A stretch of 64,000 bases of DNA from Mycobacterium montefiorense. Its GTDB lineage: Bacteria; Actinomycetota; Actinomycetes; Mycobacteriales; Mycobacteriaceae. The notes beneath the pieces were generated by a model. That model was not told the origin of the DNA, did not search any database, and saw nothing but the letters and a program-made list of their open reading frames with translations. Shown here in pieces: positions 8,948-18,689 of the stretch; position 1 is the stretch's first letter; each line of letters begins with the position of its first letter. A program made the translations under genes and the position numbers. The stretch lies in the NCBI RefSeq assembly GCF_003112775.1, contig NZ_BFCH01000018.1:124001-188000 (forward strand). The letters are read 5' to 3'.

Positions 8948-10303
8948 ATGCCTGAAACCGTGTCCGACGGTCTGTTTGACCTGCCTGGCGAATCGCGGAT
9001 GGCCAACGACGCCCTGGGCGTCTCGGCCGGCGCGCCGCTAGCCGTCCGGATGCGGCCGGCATCGCTGGACGAGGTCGTCGGGCAGGATCACTTGCTGGCA
9101 GCGGGATCGCCGCTGCGCCGCCTCGTCGAGGGCTCGGGGGTGGTCTCGGCCATCCTGTACGGCCCGCCGGGAAGCGGTAAGACCACGTTGGCCGCACTGG
9201 TTTCGCAAGCGACCGGCCGCCGCTTCGTTGCACTATCGGCGTTGTCGGCCGGCGTCAAAGACGTCCGGGCGGTCATAGACAGCGCGCGCAGGGCGCTGCT
9301 TTCCGGTGAGCAGACGGTGCTTTTCATCGATGAGGTGCACCGGTTCTCTAAAACCCAGCAGGACGCGTTGCTCTCCGCGGTGGAGAACCGGGTGGTGCTG
9401 CTGGTCGCGGCGACCACCGAGAATCCGTCGTTCTCTGTCGTGGCGCCGCTGCTGTCGCGGTCGCTGATCCTGCAGTTGCGCCCGCTGACTGCCGACGACG
9501 TGCGCGCCGTGGTGCAGCGCGCGATCGACGATCCCCGGGGCCTGGGCGGTCAGATCGGGGTGCAGCCCGAGGCGATCGACCTGCTGGTGCACTTGGCCGC
9601 GGGCGACGCCCGCCGCGCGCTGACCGCGCTGGAGGTCGCCGCCGAAGCCGTCGAGGCGGGCGGCGAGCTGGCCGTCGCGGCCGTCGAGCAATCGCTGGAC
9701 AGAGCCGCCGTGCGCTACGACCGCGACGGCGATCAGCACTACGACGTCATCAGCGCATTCATCAAATCGGTGCGTGGCTCCGACGCCGACGCGGCGTTGC
9801 ACTATCTGGCCCGCATGCTCGTCGCGGGGGAGGATCCGCGGTTCATCGCGCGCCGGCTGATGATTCTCGCGAGCGAGGACATCGGGTTGGCCGACCCAAC
9901 GGCGCTGCAGATAGCGGTCGCCGCCGCGCAGACGGTGGCACTGATCGGCTTGCCTGAGGCGCAATTGACGTTGGCGCACGCCACCATTCACTTGGCCACC
10001 GCGCCGAAGTCGAACGCGGTGACCACCGCCCTGGCGGCGGCGATGAACGACATCAAGGCGGGCAAGGCGGGTCTGGTGCCGGCCCATCTGCGCGACGGCC
10101 ACTATTCGGGCGCGGCGGCACTGGGACATGCACAGGGCTACAAATACGCCCACGACCATCCGGATGGCGTTGTCGCACAACAATACCCGCCGGACGAGCT
10201 GGTGGACGTCGACTACTACCGGCCGGCCGGGCGTGGCGTCGAACGTGAGATCGCCGGGCGGCTGGACCGGTTGCGCGCGATCATCCGCCGCAAGCGCGGC
10301 TAG
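8948..10303 (+). CDS. rarA: Replication-associated recombination protein A (AAA+ ATPase, MgsA/RarA)
   Basis: 451 aa from ATG 8948; a GTG at 8960 ([11 protein letters not shown]) is an equally possible start. Walker A is GPPGSGKTT, Walker B is LFIDEVHRF, and sensor 1 lies in [12 protein letters not shown]. The region [16 protein letters not shown] is the family hallmark before the AAA module, and the C-terminal part ([22 protein letters not shown]) is the tetramerisation region. RarA acts at stalled replication forks on single-stranded DNA ends. Position and orientation match Rv2559c. It converges on the next gene, with stop codons 17 bp apart. Confidence 0.93.
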   Translation: MPETVSDGLFDLPGESRMANDALGVSAGAPLAVRMRPASLDEVVGQDHLLAAGSPLRRLVEGSGVVSAILYGPPGSGKTTLAALVSQATGRRFVALSALSAGVKDVRAVIDSARRALLSGEQTVLFIDEVHRFSKTQQDALLSAVENRVVLLVAATTENPSFSVVAPLLSRSLILQLRPLTADDVRAVVQRAIDDPRGLGGQIGVQPEAIDLLVHLAAGDARRALTALEVAAEAVEAGGELAVAAVEQSLDRAAVRYDRDGDQHYDVISAFIKSVRGSDADAALHYLARMLVAGEDPRFIARRLMILASEDIGLADPTALQIAVAAAQTVALIGLPEAQLTLAHATIHLATAPKSNAVTTALAAAMNDIKAGKAGLVPAHLRDGHYSGAAALGHAQGYKYAHDHPDGVVAQQYPPDELVDVDYYRPAGRGVEREIAGRLDRLRAIIRRKRG

Positions 10304-10319
10304 CCGTCAACGACGAAAT

Positions 10320-10955
10320 TCAGACCAACTCGGGAACCCGCAGGCGCGCGATTGCCAGCTCGAACTCGGCGACGTCGACGATCTCGGCGCCCAAGTCGCG
10401 CGCACGCCTGCTGCGCAGCTCGCTGGCTTCCTCGCTGTTGCGGGCCATCGCCTCCTGGCTGTCGAACGTTGAGCACGACACCGCCCGCCGGCCGGCCGGG
10501 TGGTCGATCATCAGGCTGGAGCTGGAGAACCCCTCAAGTCTCTCCATCTCCGGAAGCACCGCCATGCGATAGAAGTCCAGCGATCGCTCGAGCTGGTCGG
10601 GCACCACCTTGAGCCAGGTGGCTCGCACAAACGCACCCTCGGGTGACCGGTGCCGGCGGTGCAGCGACGCGATGTGCCATTCTTCGACGCTGGCGCTGCC
10701 GTCGAACATCAACGCGACGTGGTCACGGACGATGCTCACCCGCTCGGCACTAGAGCGCATCGACGCGATGGTTTCCCAGGAGCTGGTGGCGATGCAGCGG
10801 CCGGATTGTCGATCGACCAACAGTGACATCCCGACATATCCGTCAATCTCGCGCATTTCTGGTATGGCGACATCGCGAATATGCGCGATTCCGATGTCGA
10901 CCGACAAGGGTTGCCCCTCGATGGTGAAAGAGCGTGCGTACACGACGGCTCCCAA
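10320..10955 (-). CDS. Rv2557/Rv2558-like conserved protein, N-terminus probably frameshifted
   Basis: The frame encodes about 210 aa with two related halves ([22 protein letters not shown] and [20 protein letters not shown]), resembling tandem dimeric alpha/beta-barrel modules. The ending [13 protein letters not shown] fits the mycobacterial Rv2557/Rv2558 pair. The biochemical role is unknown. The start given is a TTG just before GAVVYARS. A neighbouring frame at about 10965-11038 encodes [15 protein letters not shown], which resembles the usual N-terminus of Rv2557, so the true gene probably starts near 11038 (GTG) and has lost one base around 10955-10975. No start in the present frame has a convincing ribosome binding site. 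Confidence 0.65.
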   Translation of the reverse strand: MGAVVYARSFTIEGQPLSVDIGIAHIRDVAIPEMREIDGYVGMSLLVDRQSGRCIATSSWETIASMRSSAERVSIVRDHVALMFDGSASVEEWHIASLHRRHRSPEGAFVRATWLKVVPDQLERSLDFYRMAVLPEMERLEGFSSSSLMIDHPAGRRAVSCSTFDSQEAMARNSEEASELRSRRARDLGAEIVDVAEFELAIARLRVPELV

Positions 10956-11106
10956 CTGTTCGGGGCAGCGCCCCCGGTGGCGCCACCGGTCCCACCAAAC
11001 ACCTTCCTCCTCCCGACTACCGGTGGCAATGGGTTCACGGCGCGACGTGTGGCCGCGCTCACAAACGATTGGCTGGTCAGCGCGGCCGCGTCGTACTCTT
11101 GAGCGG

Positions 11107-11508
11107 ATGCATACCGACGTGCTCGATGTGGACACCACCAGTCGTCGCATCGTGGATCTGACCGACGCGGTGCGCAGGTTCTGCTTCTCCTACGGCGATG
11201 GCCTGTGCAACGTGTTCGTCCCGCACGCGACGGCCGGGGTCGCGATCATCGAGACCGGTGCCGGCTCCGACGATGACCTGCTCGACACGCTGCAACGGTT
11301 GTTGCCGCGCGATGACCGCTACCGGCACGCGCACGGTTCGGCCGGTCACGGCGCCGATCACGTGTTACCCGCGATCGTGTCGCCGTCGGTGACGGTGCCG
11401 GTCGCGGCCGGCGAGCCGCAGCTGGGCACCTGGCAACGCGTCGTTTTGGTCGACCTCAACCAGGACAACCCGCGGCGGTCGGTGCGACTGAGCTTTTTGG
11501 AGGGCTAG
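11107..11508 (+). CDS. YjbQ / UPF0047 family protein (Rv2556c-like)
   Basis: 133 aa. Family motifs are present: [12 protein letters not shown], the segment [15 protein letters not shown] with its conserved His residues, and the C-terminal [14 protein letters not shown]. Proteins of this family are small trimeric enzymes with weak thiamin phosphate synthase-like activity in vitro; the physiological role is not settled. Starting at ATG 11107 ([12 protein letters not shown]) gives the normal family length. It lies upstream of alaS in the same direction, with 170 bp between them containing a strong hairpin. Confidence 0.85.
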   Translation: MHTDVLDVDTTSRRIVDLTDAVRRFCFSYGDGLCNVFVPHATAGVAIIETGAGSDDDLLDTLQRLLPRDDRYRHAHGSAGHGADHVLPAIVSPSVTVPVAAGEPQLGTWQRVVLVDLNQDNPRRSVRLSFLEG

Positions 11509-11622
11509 CTGCCAGGTAACCGACGCCGCCGCGACCGGTACTGTGAGCGGTCGAATCGCGTCGTTAGACGGCTTCTCAATAGCCCGGCGAATAGGCTGGA
11601 ATTCGGCCTCAACGCAACACGC

Positions 11623-11651
11623 GCGTTCTCCCGGAGGGTCCGGGAGAACGC
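11623..11651 (+). promoter_or_regulatory. Perfect 12-bp stem-loop in the alaS leader
   Basis: The arms gcgttctcccgg and ccgggagaacgc pair perfectly around the 5-nt loop agggt. The hairpin lies 27 nt upstream of the alaS GTG. No U-run follows, so it is either a U-tract-less terminator for yjbQ or a regulatory element (DNA operator or RNA structure) for alaS. Confidence 0.7.
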
Positions 11652-11678
11652 AAGGAATATAGGAAGAAGCGGAGAACA

Positions 11679-14381
11679 GTGCAGACACACGAGATCAGGA
11701 AGCGGTTTCTTGATCATTTCGTGAAGGCGGGTCACACCGAGGTGCCGAGCGCATCGGTGATCCTCGACGACCCCAACCTCCTGTTCGTCAACGCCGGCAT
11801 GGTTCAGTTCGTGCCGTTCTTCCTGGGCGCGCGCACCCCGCCGTATCCGACGGCCACCAGCATCCAGAAGTGCATCCGCACGCCGGATATCGACGAGGTG
11901 GGCATTACCACTCGGCACAACACCTTCTTCCAGATGGCCGGCAACTTCTCGTTCGGCGACTACTTCAAGCGCGAGGCCATCGCTTTGGCGTGGGACTTGC
12001 TGACCAACAGCGTTTCCGAAGGGGGCTACGGCCTCAGTCCGGAAAAGCTCTGGGCCACGGTCTATCTCGACGACGACGAGGCCGCAGGACTCTGGCAGGA
12101 GATCGCCGGGCTGCCGGCCGAGCGGATTCAGCGCCGCGGCATGGCCGACAACTATTGGTCGATGGGAATCCCGGGGCCGTGCGGCCCGTCCTCGGAGATC
12201 TACTACGACCGCGGACCGGAATTCGGTGACGAGGGCGGCCCGATCGTCAACGAGGACCGCTACATCGAGATCTGGAACCTCGTGTTCATGCAAAACGAAC
12301 GCGGCGAGGGCACCAGCAAAGAAGACTTCGAGATCCTAGGACCGTTGCCGCGCAAGAACATCGACACCGGCATGGGTGTGGAGCGGGTCGCGTTCATCCT
12401 GCAGGGCGTTCACAACGTGTACGAAACCGACCTGATGCGGCCGGTCATCGATTTGGTGGCCGCGCGTGCGCCGCGCGGCTACGACGCCGGCAACCACAAC
12501 GACGATGTCCGCTACCGCGTCATCGCCGATCACAGCCGCACTGCCGCGATCCTGATCGGCGACGGGGTGAGTCCGGGCAACGACGGCCGCGGTTACGTGT
12601 TGCGCCGGCTACTGCGCCGGGTCATCCGCTCGGCCAAGCTGTTAGGCATCGAAGGCCCGATCGTCGGCGACCTGATGGTCACAGTGCGCGACGCGATGGG
12701 CCCGTCCTATCCCGAACTAGTCGTCGATTTCGACCGGATCCGCCGCATTGCCGTCGCCGAGGAAACCGCGTTCAACCGCACGCTGGCGTCGGGCTCGAAG
12801 TTGTTCGACGAGGTGGCCGGCACCACCAAAGCGGCTGGGGCCAAGGTGGTTTCCGGTTCGGATGCCTTCACCCTGCACGACACCTACGGCTTTCCGATCG
12901 AGCTCACGCTCGAGATGGCGTCGGAGGCCGATCTGCGGGTCGACGAGGTCGGCTTCCGGGAACTCATGGCCGAACAGCGCAGGCGCGCCAAGGCTGATGC
13001 CGCCGCGCGCAAACACGCACACGCTGACTTGACGGCTTACCGCGAGCTGGTCGATGCCGGCCCCACCGATTTCACCGGATTCGAGGAGTTGAGCTCCGAG
13101 GCAAGAATTCTGGGCATCTTCATCGACGGCAAGCGGGTCCCGGTGGTCGCACACGGCTTACAAGGGGACCCGGCCGCGGCGGATCGCGTCGAGCTCATTC
13201 TGGACCGCACACCGCTGTACGCCGAATCGGGTGGCCAGATCGCCGACGAGGGCACCATCAGCGGAACGGGTGCCGGACAGAGCGCGCGGGCCGCGGTCAC
13301 CGACGTCCAGAAGATCGGCAAAACCCTTTGGGTACATCGGGTTAACGTCGAGTCCGGCGAGTTTGTCGAGGGTGACACCGTGATCGCGGCGGTGGACGCT
13401 GGCTGGCGCAAGGGTGCCACTCAGGGACACTCGGGTACCCACATGGTGCACGCTGCGCTGCGACAAGTGTTGGGCCCCAACGCTGTTCAGGCGGGGTCGC
13501 TGAACCGTCCGGGATACCTGCGCTTCGACTTCAACTGGCAGGGGCCGCTGTCCGACGAGAAGCGCACCCAAGTAGAGGAAGTGACCAACCAGGCCGTGCA
13601 GGCCGACTTCGAGGTGCACACATCCCTTGAGCAGCTCGACAAGGCCAAAGCGATGGGCGCGATGGCGATGTTCGGCGAGGCCTACCCGGACGAGGTGCGG
13701 GTGGTGGAGATCGGCGGGCCGTTCTCGCTGGAGCTGTGCGGTGGAACCCACGTGCACAACTCGGCGCAGATCGGTCCGGTGACCATCCTCGGCGAATCGT
13801 CGGTCGGGTCCGGGGTGCGCCGGGTGGAGGCCTACGTGGGACTGGAGTCGTTCCGCCACCTGGCCAAGGAGCGGGCGCTGATGGCCGGGCTGGCGTCATC
13901 GCTGAAGGTGCCCTCGGATGAGGTGCCCGCCCGGGTGGCCAATCTGGTCGAACGGCTCAAGGTCGCCGAGAAGGAACTCGAGCGCGTGCGCAAAAGTACA
14001 CTGTCCGCGACCGTGGAAAAGGTCGAGCCCGACCGCAGGGGCGCCGTCCTTGTGTTCCCGCATCGGACGTCTGGGCAGACCGCAGCCGAGGTGCGCTCCC
14101 TGGTCGCCGGCAAGATTCGCCAATACCCCAGCGACCCCACGGTGGTTGTGCTCATCTCTGAAAGCGATGGCGATACTGTGCCCTATGCCGTCGCCGCCAA
14201 TCAGGCCGCCCAAGACATCGGAGTCCGGGCCGACGACCTGGTCAAACGACTTGCTGTCGAGGTCGATGGGCGCGGCGGTGGCAAGCCCGACCTGGCGCAG
14301 GGTTCAGGCAAGAATCCGGCCGGCATCGACGCGGCCCTCGATGCGGTTCGCGACGAGGTTCTCAAAGCGCAGGGCGTTTGA
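11679..14381 (+). CDS. alaS: Alanine--tRNA ligase
   Basis: 900 aa, full length. Cytosolic class II aminoacyl-tRNA synthetase charging tRNA-Ala. The N-terminal catalytic core begins [20 protein letters not shown] and includes the motif 2-like stretch [20 protein letters not shown]. The editing domain has [13 protein letters not shown] and [13 protein letters not shown], which provide the zinc/editing residues. The C-Ala domain ends with the Gly-rich segment [15 protein letters not shown]. The GTG at 11679 follows a purine-rich site (agcggaga). It begins a rightward run, alaS-ruvX-mltG-aroE-prepilin peptidase, with very short or overlapping junctions. Confidence 0.97.
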   Translation: MQTHEIRKRFLDHFVKAGHTEVPSASVILDDPNLLFVNAGMVQFVPFFLGARTPPYPTATSIQKCIRTPDIDEVGITTRHNTFFQMAGNFSFGDYFKREAIALAWDLLTNSVSEGGYGLSPEKLWATVYLDDDEAAGLWQEIAGLPAERIQRRGMADNYWSMGIPGPCGPSSEIYYDRGPEFGDEGGPIVNEDRYIEIWNLVFMQNERGEGTSKEDFEILGPLPRKNIDTGMGVERVAFILQGVHNVYETDLMRPVIDLVAARAPRGYDAGNHNDDVRYRVIADHSRTAAILIGDGVSPGNDGRGYVLRRLLRRVIRSAKLLGIEGPIVGDLMVTVRDAMGPSYPELVVDFDRIRRIAVAEETAFNRTLASGSKLFDEVAGTTKAAGAKVVSGSDAFTLHDTYGFPIELTLEMASEADLRVDEVGFRELMAEQRRRAKADAAARKHAHADLTAYRELVDAGPTDFTGFEELSSEARILGIFIDGKRVPVVAHGLQGDPAAADRVELILDRTPLYAESGGQIADEGTISGTGAGQSARAAVTDVQKIGKTLWVHRVNVESGEFVEGDTVIAAVDAGWRKGATQGHSGTHMVHAALRQVLGPNAVQAGSLNRPGYLRFDFNWQGPLSDEKRTQVEEVTNQAVQADFEVHTSLEQLDKAKAMGAMAMFGEAYPDEVRVVEIGGPFSLELCGGTHVHNSAQIGPVTILGESSVGSGVRRVEAYVGLESFRHLAKERALMAGLASSLKVPSDEVPARVANLVERLKVAEKELERVRKSTLSATVEKVEPDRRGAVLVFPHRTSGQTAAEVRSLVAGKIRQYPSDPTVVVLISESDGDTVPYAVAANQAAQDIGVRADDLVKRLAVEVDGRGGGKPDLAQGSGKNPAGIDAALDAVRDEVLKAQGV

Positions 14382-14912
14382 GTGTTAGTGGCACAGCATC
14401 GCTTGCCCGACCGGCCCGGCGATCCTAACCAGGACCCCGGGCGGGGACGGCGGCTCGGTGTCGACGTCGGCAGTGTGCGCATCGGTGTGGCGTCCAGCGA
14501 TCCCGACGGCATCCTCGCCACCCCGGTGGAAACGGTGCGTCGGGACCGCTCGGGCAAGCATCTGCGACGGCTGGCCGAGCTCGTCACCGAACTGGAAGTA
14601 GTCGAGGTGATCGTCGGATTGCCCCGCACGCTGGCCGACCGCACCGGCCCGTCGGCACTCGACGCGATCGAGATGGCCGAGGCGCTGGCCCAACGGGTGG
14701 CGCCGACGCCGGTGCGGCTGGCCGACGAACGACTGACCACCGTCAGCGCACAGCGTTCGCTGCGCGAGGCGGGGGTGCGGGCCAGACAGCAGCGGGCGAT
14801 GATCGACCAGGCGGCGGCCGTGGCGATCCTGCAGAGCTGGCTCGATCAGCGCCGGGTCACTCTGGCCGAGTCCGGGGTCCAGTCTGCGGCGGGGGATGTC
14901 ATCGATGGTTGA
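14382..14912 (+). CDS. ruvX: Putative pre-16S rRNA nuclease / Holliday junction resolvase-like (YqgF/RuvX)
   Basis: 176 aa starting at the GTG immediately after the alaS stop; a second GTG at 14388 ([12 protein letters not shown]) may be used instead. RNase H-like fold: [17 protein letters not shown] carries the first catalytic Asp, [12 protein letters not shown] the second strand, [17 protein letters not shown] the conserved Glu, and [16 protein letters not shown] the last acidic residue. Family members mature the 5' end of 16S rRNA. It is translationally coupled to alaS (0-nt spacing) and overlaps mltG, as in other mycobacteria. Confidence 0.92.
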   Translation: MLVAQHRLPDRPGDPNQDPGRGRRLGVDVGSVRIGVASSDPDGILATPVETVRRDRSGKHLRRLAELVTELEVVEVIVGLPRTLADRTGPSALDAIEMAEALAQRVAPTPVRLADERLTTVSAQRSLREAGVRARQQRAMIDQAAAVAILQSWLDQRRVTLAESGVQSAAGDVIDG

Positions 14913-16152
14913 TAGCGCACGGGGCGAGCGGGCCGAACCGGCCGCGGTCGGTCCACCCCGCCAACGGATGAGCCGGATGGCCCGGAACCGGGCCGAGCGT
15001 GGGCGCCGGCGGCGCCGTGCCATCGGCCGCGCCGTCTTGGGTGTGCTCGTCGTGATCGTGGTGGCGGCGATTGTCGTCGGCTCCAAAATGTGGCACACGA
15101 TGTTTGGCATTGGCGACGATTACAGCGGAGACGGCAAGCGCGACATCGTGATTCAGGTTCAGGCCGGCGACTCCACCACCATGGTCGGCGAGACGTTGCA
15201 GAACCAGGGCGTGATCGCCACCGTCCGAGCATTCGTCAACGCCGCGCACGGCAACGCCGCGATCAACTCGATCCAGCCGGGCTTCTACCGGATGCGCACC
15301 GAAATCCCGGCGGCTTCGGCGGTCGCGCGGTTGGCCGATCCCGGCAATCGGGTAGGCAAGCTGGTGATCCCCGAAGGGCGTCAGCTCGACGACACCACCG
15401 ACACGAAGTCCAATGTGGTGACACCGGGAATCCTGACGCTGATCTCGCGGGCCACCTGTGTGGATCTCGACGGAAACCGGCGCTGTGTGTCGACCGACGA
15501 CCTGCGGGCCGCGGCGAGCAACATCCCACCCATTGCGCTGTCCGTGCCGGCCTGGGCCATCCAGCCCGTCGCCGAGCTGGGCAGCGATCATCGCCGGCTC
15601 GAGGGCCTGATCGCGCCCGGTACCTTCAACGTCGATCCCTCGGCCTCGGCGCCCGACATCTTGACGAACCTGATCAGCGCCGGATCCGTGGTGTACACGC
15701 AGTCCGCGCTGATGGAGACCGCCCAGGCGATGAGGCTGTCGCCGTACGACATCTTGGTGGTGGCCTCGCTGGTGCAGCAGGAGTCCTACTCGCAGGACTT
15801 CGCGAAGGTGGCGCAGGTCATCTACAACCGGTTGAACGCACACCACACCCTGGAGTTCGACTCGACGGTGAACTATCCGCTGGACCGCCGCGAGGTAGCC
15901 ACCAGCGATGCCGACCGGGCCCTGAAGACGCCGTGGAACACCTACGTCTCCCAGGGTTTGCCGGCCACCGCGATCTGCTCACCCGGCATCGATGCGCTAC
16001 ATGCCGCCGAGCATCCCGAGCCGGGTGATTGGCTGTACTTCGTCACGATCGACGCCCAGGGGACCACGCTGTTCACCAGGGACTACAAGCAGCATTTGGC
16101 CAATATCGAGTTGGCTAGGCACAACGGTGTCCTCGACAGCACGCCCCACTAG
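14905..16152 (+). CDS. mltG: Endolytic murein transglycosylase MltG
   Basis: 415 aa from ATG 14905 ([12 protein letters not shown]), 9 nt after a GGGGG run; ATG 14896 is an alternative. A basic cytoplasmic tail ([14 protein letters not shown]) precedes one membrane helix ([16 protein letters not shown]), so it is a type II membrane protein. Then come a LysM-like region and the YceG catalytic domain with [14 protein letters not shown] (retained Glu) and VIYNRLN. MltG cleaves nascent glycan strands and helps set their length. It overlaps ruvX by 8 nt and aroE by 26 nt, so it lies in the same transcription unit. Confidence 0.92.
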   Translation: MVDSARGERAEPAAVGPPRQRMSRMARNRAERGRRRRRAIGRAVLGVLVVIVVAAIVVGSKMWHTMFGIGDDYSGDGKRDIVIQVQAGDSTTMVGETLQNQGVIATVRAFVNAAHGNAAINSIQPGFYRMRTEIPAASAVARLADPGNRVGKLVIPEGRQLDDTTDTKSNVVTPGILTLISRATCVDLDGNRRCVSTDDLRAAASNIPPIALSVPAWAIQPVAELGSDHRRLEGLIAPGTFNVDPSASAPDILTNLISAGSVVYTQSALMETAQAMRLSPYDILVVASLVQQESYSQDFAKVAQVIYNRLNAHHTLEFDSTVNYPLDRREVATSDADRALKTPWNTYVSQGLPATAICSPGIDALHAAEHPEPGDWLYFVTIDAQGTTLFTRDYKQHLANIELARHNGVLDSTPH

Positions 16153-16957
16153 CGGGGCCCCCGGCAAGGCGGCCGTTCTCGGGTCGCCGATCGCGCATTC
16201 CAAGTCCCCGCAACTGCACCTGGCCGCCTACCGCGCGCTGGGCCTGGACGACTGGACCTACGAGCGCATCGAGTGCGGCGCCGAGGAGTTGCCGGGTGTG
16301 GTCGGCGGGTTCGGGCCGCAATGGGTCGGTGTTTCGGTGACGGCGCCGGGCAAATTCGCCGCGCTGCGGTTCGCCGACGAGCGCACCGAACGCGCCGAGC
16401 AGGTGGGATCGGCCAACACGCTGGTGCGCACACAAGGCGGCTGGCGTGCCGACAACACCGACATCGACGGCGTCAGCGGAGCGGTCGGCTCCGCCTCGGG
16501 ATGGGCGCTGGTGTGTGGATCGGGGGGCACCGCGCCCGCGGCCGTCGCAGGCCTGGCCCAACTCGGCGTCAGCGGCATCACCGTCGTGGCCCGCAACCCG
16601 GAGAAGGCGTCCCGGCTGGTGGACCTGGGCGCCCGGCTCGGCGTGCCGGCTCGGTTCTGCGAGTTGGACAGCGCCGGGCTGACCGACCAGGTGGCGGCGG
16701 CCGAGGTGCTGGTCAGCACCATCCCGGCCGACGTGGCGTCGCAATACGCCGGCATCTTCGCGACGATTCCGGTGCTGCTGGACGCCGTCTACGACCCCTG
16801 GCCCACCCCGCTGGCCGCCGCGGTCGCCGCGGCGGGCGGCCGGGTGATCAACGGTGTGCAGATGCTGTTGCACCAGGCCTTCGCGCAGGTCGAGCAGTTC
16901 ACCGGGCTGCCCGCGCCGCGCGAGGCGATGACTTGCGCGCTGGCCGCCCTGGACTAG
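16127..16957 (+). CDS. aroE: Shikimate dehydrogenase (NADP+)
   Basis: 276 aa from GTG 16127, which overlaps the end of mltG by 26 nt. It reduces 3-dehydroshikimate to shikimate in aromatic amino acid biosynthesis. Visible features: shikimate-binding GSPIAHSKSPQLHLAAYRAL, the catalytic Lys in VSVTAPGKFAALRFAD, the conserved Asp in DNTDIDGV, a Gly-rich nucleotide loop CGSGGTAPAAVAGL, and the C-terminal NGVQMLLHQAFAQVEQFTG. The gene order ruvX-mltG-aroE-prepilin peptidase is the mycobacterial standard. The remaining shikimate genes lie 3 kb downstream, separated by the two-gene insertion. Confidence 0.93.
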   Translation: MSSTARPTSGAPGKAAVLGSPIAHSKSPQLHLAAYRALGLDDWTYERIECGAEELPGVVGGFGPQWVGVSVTAPGKFAALRFADERTERAEQVGSANTLVRTQGGWRADNTDIDGVSGAVGSASGWALVCGSGGTAPAAVAGLAQLGVSGITVVARNPEKASRLVDLGARLGVPARFCELDSAGLTDQVAAAEVLVSTIPADVASQYAGIFATIPVLLDAVYDPWPTPLAAAVAAAGGRVINGVQMLLHQAFAQVEQFTGLPAPREAMTCALAALD

Positions 16958-16967
16958 CGTCCCGCGC

Positions 16968-17396
16968 GTGCGGGCAACAGCGGCGGCAGTGGTTCTCGTC
17001 TGGCTGGCGACGCTGAGCTGCTACGACATCCGGCAACGCCGGCTGCCCAACCGGCTGACGCTGCCCGGGGCCGGCGCGATCCTGACGGCCGCCCTCTGCG
17101 TCGGGCGCGGGTGGCCCGCGTTGGCCGGGGCCGCGGCCCTGGCCGGGCTGTATCTGCTGGTGCACGTGGTGGCGCCGGCCGGGATGGGAGCCGGTGACGT
17201 GAAGCTGGCGATCGGCCTGGGCGCTCTGAGCGGCTGCTTCGGCGTCGCGGTGTGGTTCGCCGCGGCGCTGGCCGCGCCGCTGCTGACCGCGCTGCTGGGT
17301 GTGGCCGCGGGGCTGCGTGGCGCCGCCACAATGCCGCACGGTCCGTCGATGTGCCTGGCCACCGCGGGCGTGGCCGGTTTGGCCCTGTTCGGCTGA
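16968..17396 (+). CDS. Prepilin peptidase-like A24 membrane protease (Rv2551c-like)
   Basis: 142 aa, start GTG 16968, 10 nt after the aroE stop. Short TadV/CpaA-type form without the N-terminal methylase domain. The two membrane-proximal catalytic aspartates are visible in CYDIRQRRLPN and MGAGDVKLAIG. At least four hydrophobic segments predict an integral membrane enzyme. It would process type IV or Tad-like prepilins; no pilin gene lies nearby. It ends the alaS-aroE run. The following 192 bp before the adenylating enzyme show no gene. Confidence 0.85.
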   Translation: MRATAAAVVLVWLATLSCYDIRQRRLPNRLTLPGAGAILTAALCVGRGWPALAGAAALAGLYLLVHVVAPAGMGAGDVKLAIGLGALSGCFGVAVWFAAALAAPLLTALLGVAAGLRGAATMPHGPSMCLATAGVAGLALFG

Positions 17397-17588
17397 GCCC
17401 GCTCAACCCCGAGATGCATGCCGCGTATTACCCTGGGCAGCAACGTCTTTCCCCGCGTTGGGCTGACGGACGAAGAGTTGCTTCTAACCGTCTGCGCCGC
17501 AATGATTTCGGCAGTCGGATGGGGGGTCTGGGTCTACTAGTAACAACTCTACGTGTCTGCTCGGCCCGGGACCGAGTAAACGTAAGTT

Positions 17589-18689
17589 ATGTCTATCGCT
17601 GACTTTTCACTGCTGGACGTGCCTCGTAAGACGCCGATCGACCAGCCTGATGAGTATCTGCGTGCCGCGATGGCATGGCATTTTGGCCCCAAGACCGGAT
17701 CTACGTTCTGGCTGCGTAAGGTGGCGGATCTGGATTTCGACCCGTTGACCGACATCAGCACGTTCGAGGACTTGCGGCGATTCCCTAATGTCGTCTCTGA
17801 GCTGCGCGACGTACCGATACCGGATCTGATTCCGCGTGGCTATGGGAGTCCTGCGCCGATTCCTCGGGTGACAGAGACCGGAGGCACCACCGGTGCACCC
17901 AAACGGATCATTCAGACACCCGACTGGGTACAACAGGCTGCTCTGTGGACGCTGGAAGAGTTCGAGGCGGGCGGATATGCACGCGGCCGCGGGTTACTCG
18001 GCATTGTGCCTGCTGGACCGCACGCCATCGGCACCACTGCGCTTATGGCCGCCGAGCGGCTCGGATCGATCTATTACACCGTGGACCTGGACCCGAGATG
18101 GGTCAAAAGGCTGGTGGCACACAAAGAGGTCGAGCAATCATCGGCCTACGTCGAGCACATCGTCGAGCAGGCTGGCTATATCTTGCGGACGCAGGACGTC
18201 GGGAACGTTTTCACAACTCCGCCGATCGTCGCGGCCATCGCGCGTAATGACGACTTGGTGAAATTGATGAACGAGAAAGTCCGCTACGTTGCAATCGGCG
18301 GCACGCAGGTGGATGCCGACACATATCTATTGCTGCGGAACATCTTTCCCGATATCACAATCACGTTGATCTATGGCAACACGATGATCATGGGCATGAT
18401 GAAGACCCGGACATTGCAGCCCGAGGATGGCGTCTTCATCCACGATCCGCGGTCGCCATACATGGTGTTCCAGGTCGTCGATCCCGACACCGGAAACACA
18501 GTGCCCTACGGTGACCGGGGCCAGGTCATGATCAGCTTTGTGGGCAAGTCGATGTTCATACCCAGCAACCTCGAGCGCGACATGGCGATCCGGCATGCCG
18601 GCCTGCCCGGGCAGATCGGTGATTCGATCGGTGCGGTGCGCCCTGTCTCTTCCTTCGACGGGCAGGAAGTCACCGAAGGCGTGTACTGA
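17589..18689 (+). CDS. EhpF/GriD-like adenylate-forming enzyme (acid-activating half of a carboxylate reductase)
   Basis: 366 aa. An ANL-type P-loop lies at residues 95-106 (TETGGTTGAPKR). Further downstream are LIYGNTMIMGM in the acceptor-helix region and FIPSNLERD near the hinge. The protein is much shorter than ordinary acyl-CoA ligases (about 500 aa), like the phenazine and grixazone enzymes EhpF and GriD and the LuxE acyl-protein synthetases. In those systems the acid is adenylated and passed to an aldehyde-dehydrogenase-like partner. That partner follows here through a TGATG overlap. The natural substrate is unknown; an aromatic acid is an inference from the related systems. The gene is not part of the standard mycobacterial aro region. 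Confidence 0.72.
   Translation: MSIADFSLLDVPRKTPIDQPDEYLRAAMAWHFGPKTGSTFWLRKVADLDFDPLTDISTFEDLRRFPNVVSELRDVPIPDLIPRGYGSPAPIPRVTETGGTTGAPKRIIQTPDWVQQAALWTLEEFEAGGYARGRGLLGIVPAGPHAIGTTALMAAERLGSIYYTVDLDPRWVKRLVAHKEVEQSSAYVEHIVEQAGYILRTQDVGNVFTTPPIVAAIARNDDLVKLMNEKVRYVAIGGTQVDADTYLLLRNIFPDITITLIYGNTMIMGMMKTRTLQPEDGVFIHDPRSPYMVFQVVDPDTGNTVPYGDRGQVMISFVGKSMFIPSNLERDMAIRHAGLPGQIGDSIGAVRPVSSFDGQEVTEGVY

Noticed and set aside
14385..15846. Minus-strand frames opposite ruvX and mltG
   Set aside because: Shadow frames; ruvX and mltG are conserved and overlap normally.
17397..17588. Mobile-element ends around the two-gene reductase insertion
   Set aside because: No terminal inverted repeats, direct repeats or integrase were seen at either border.
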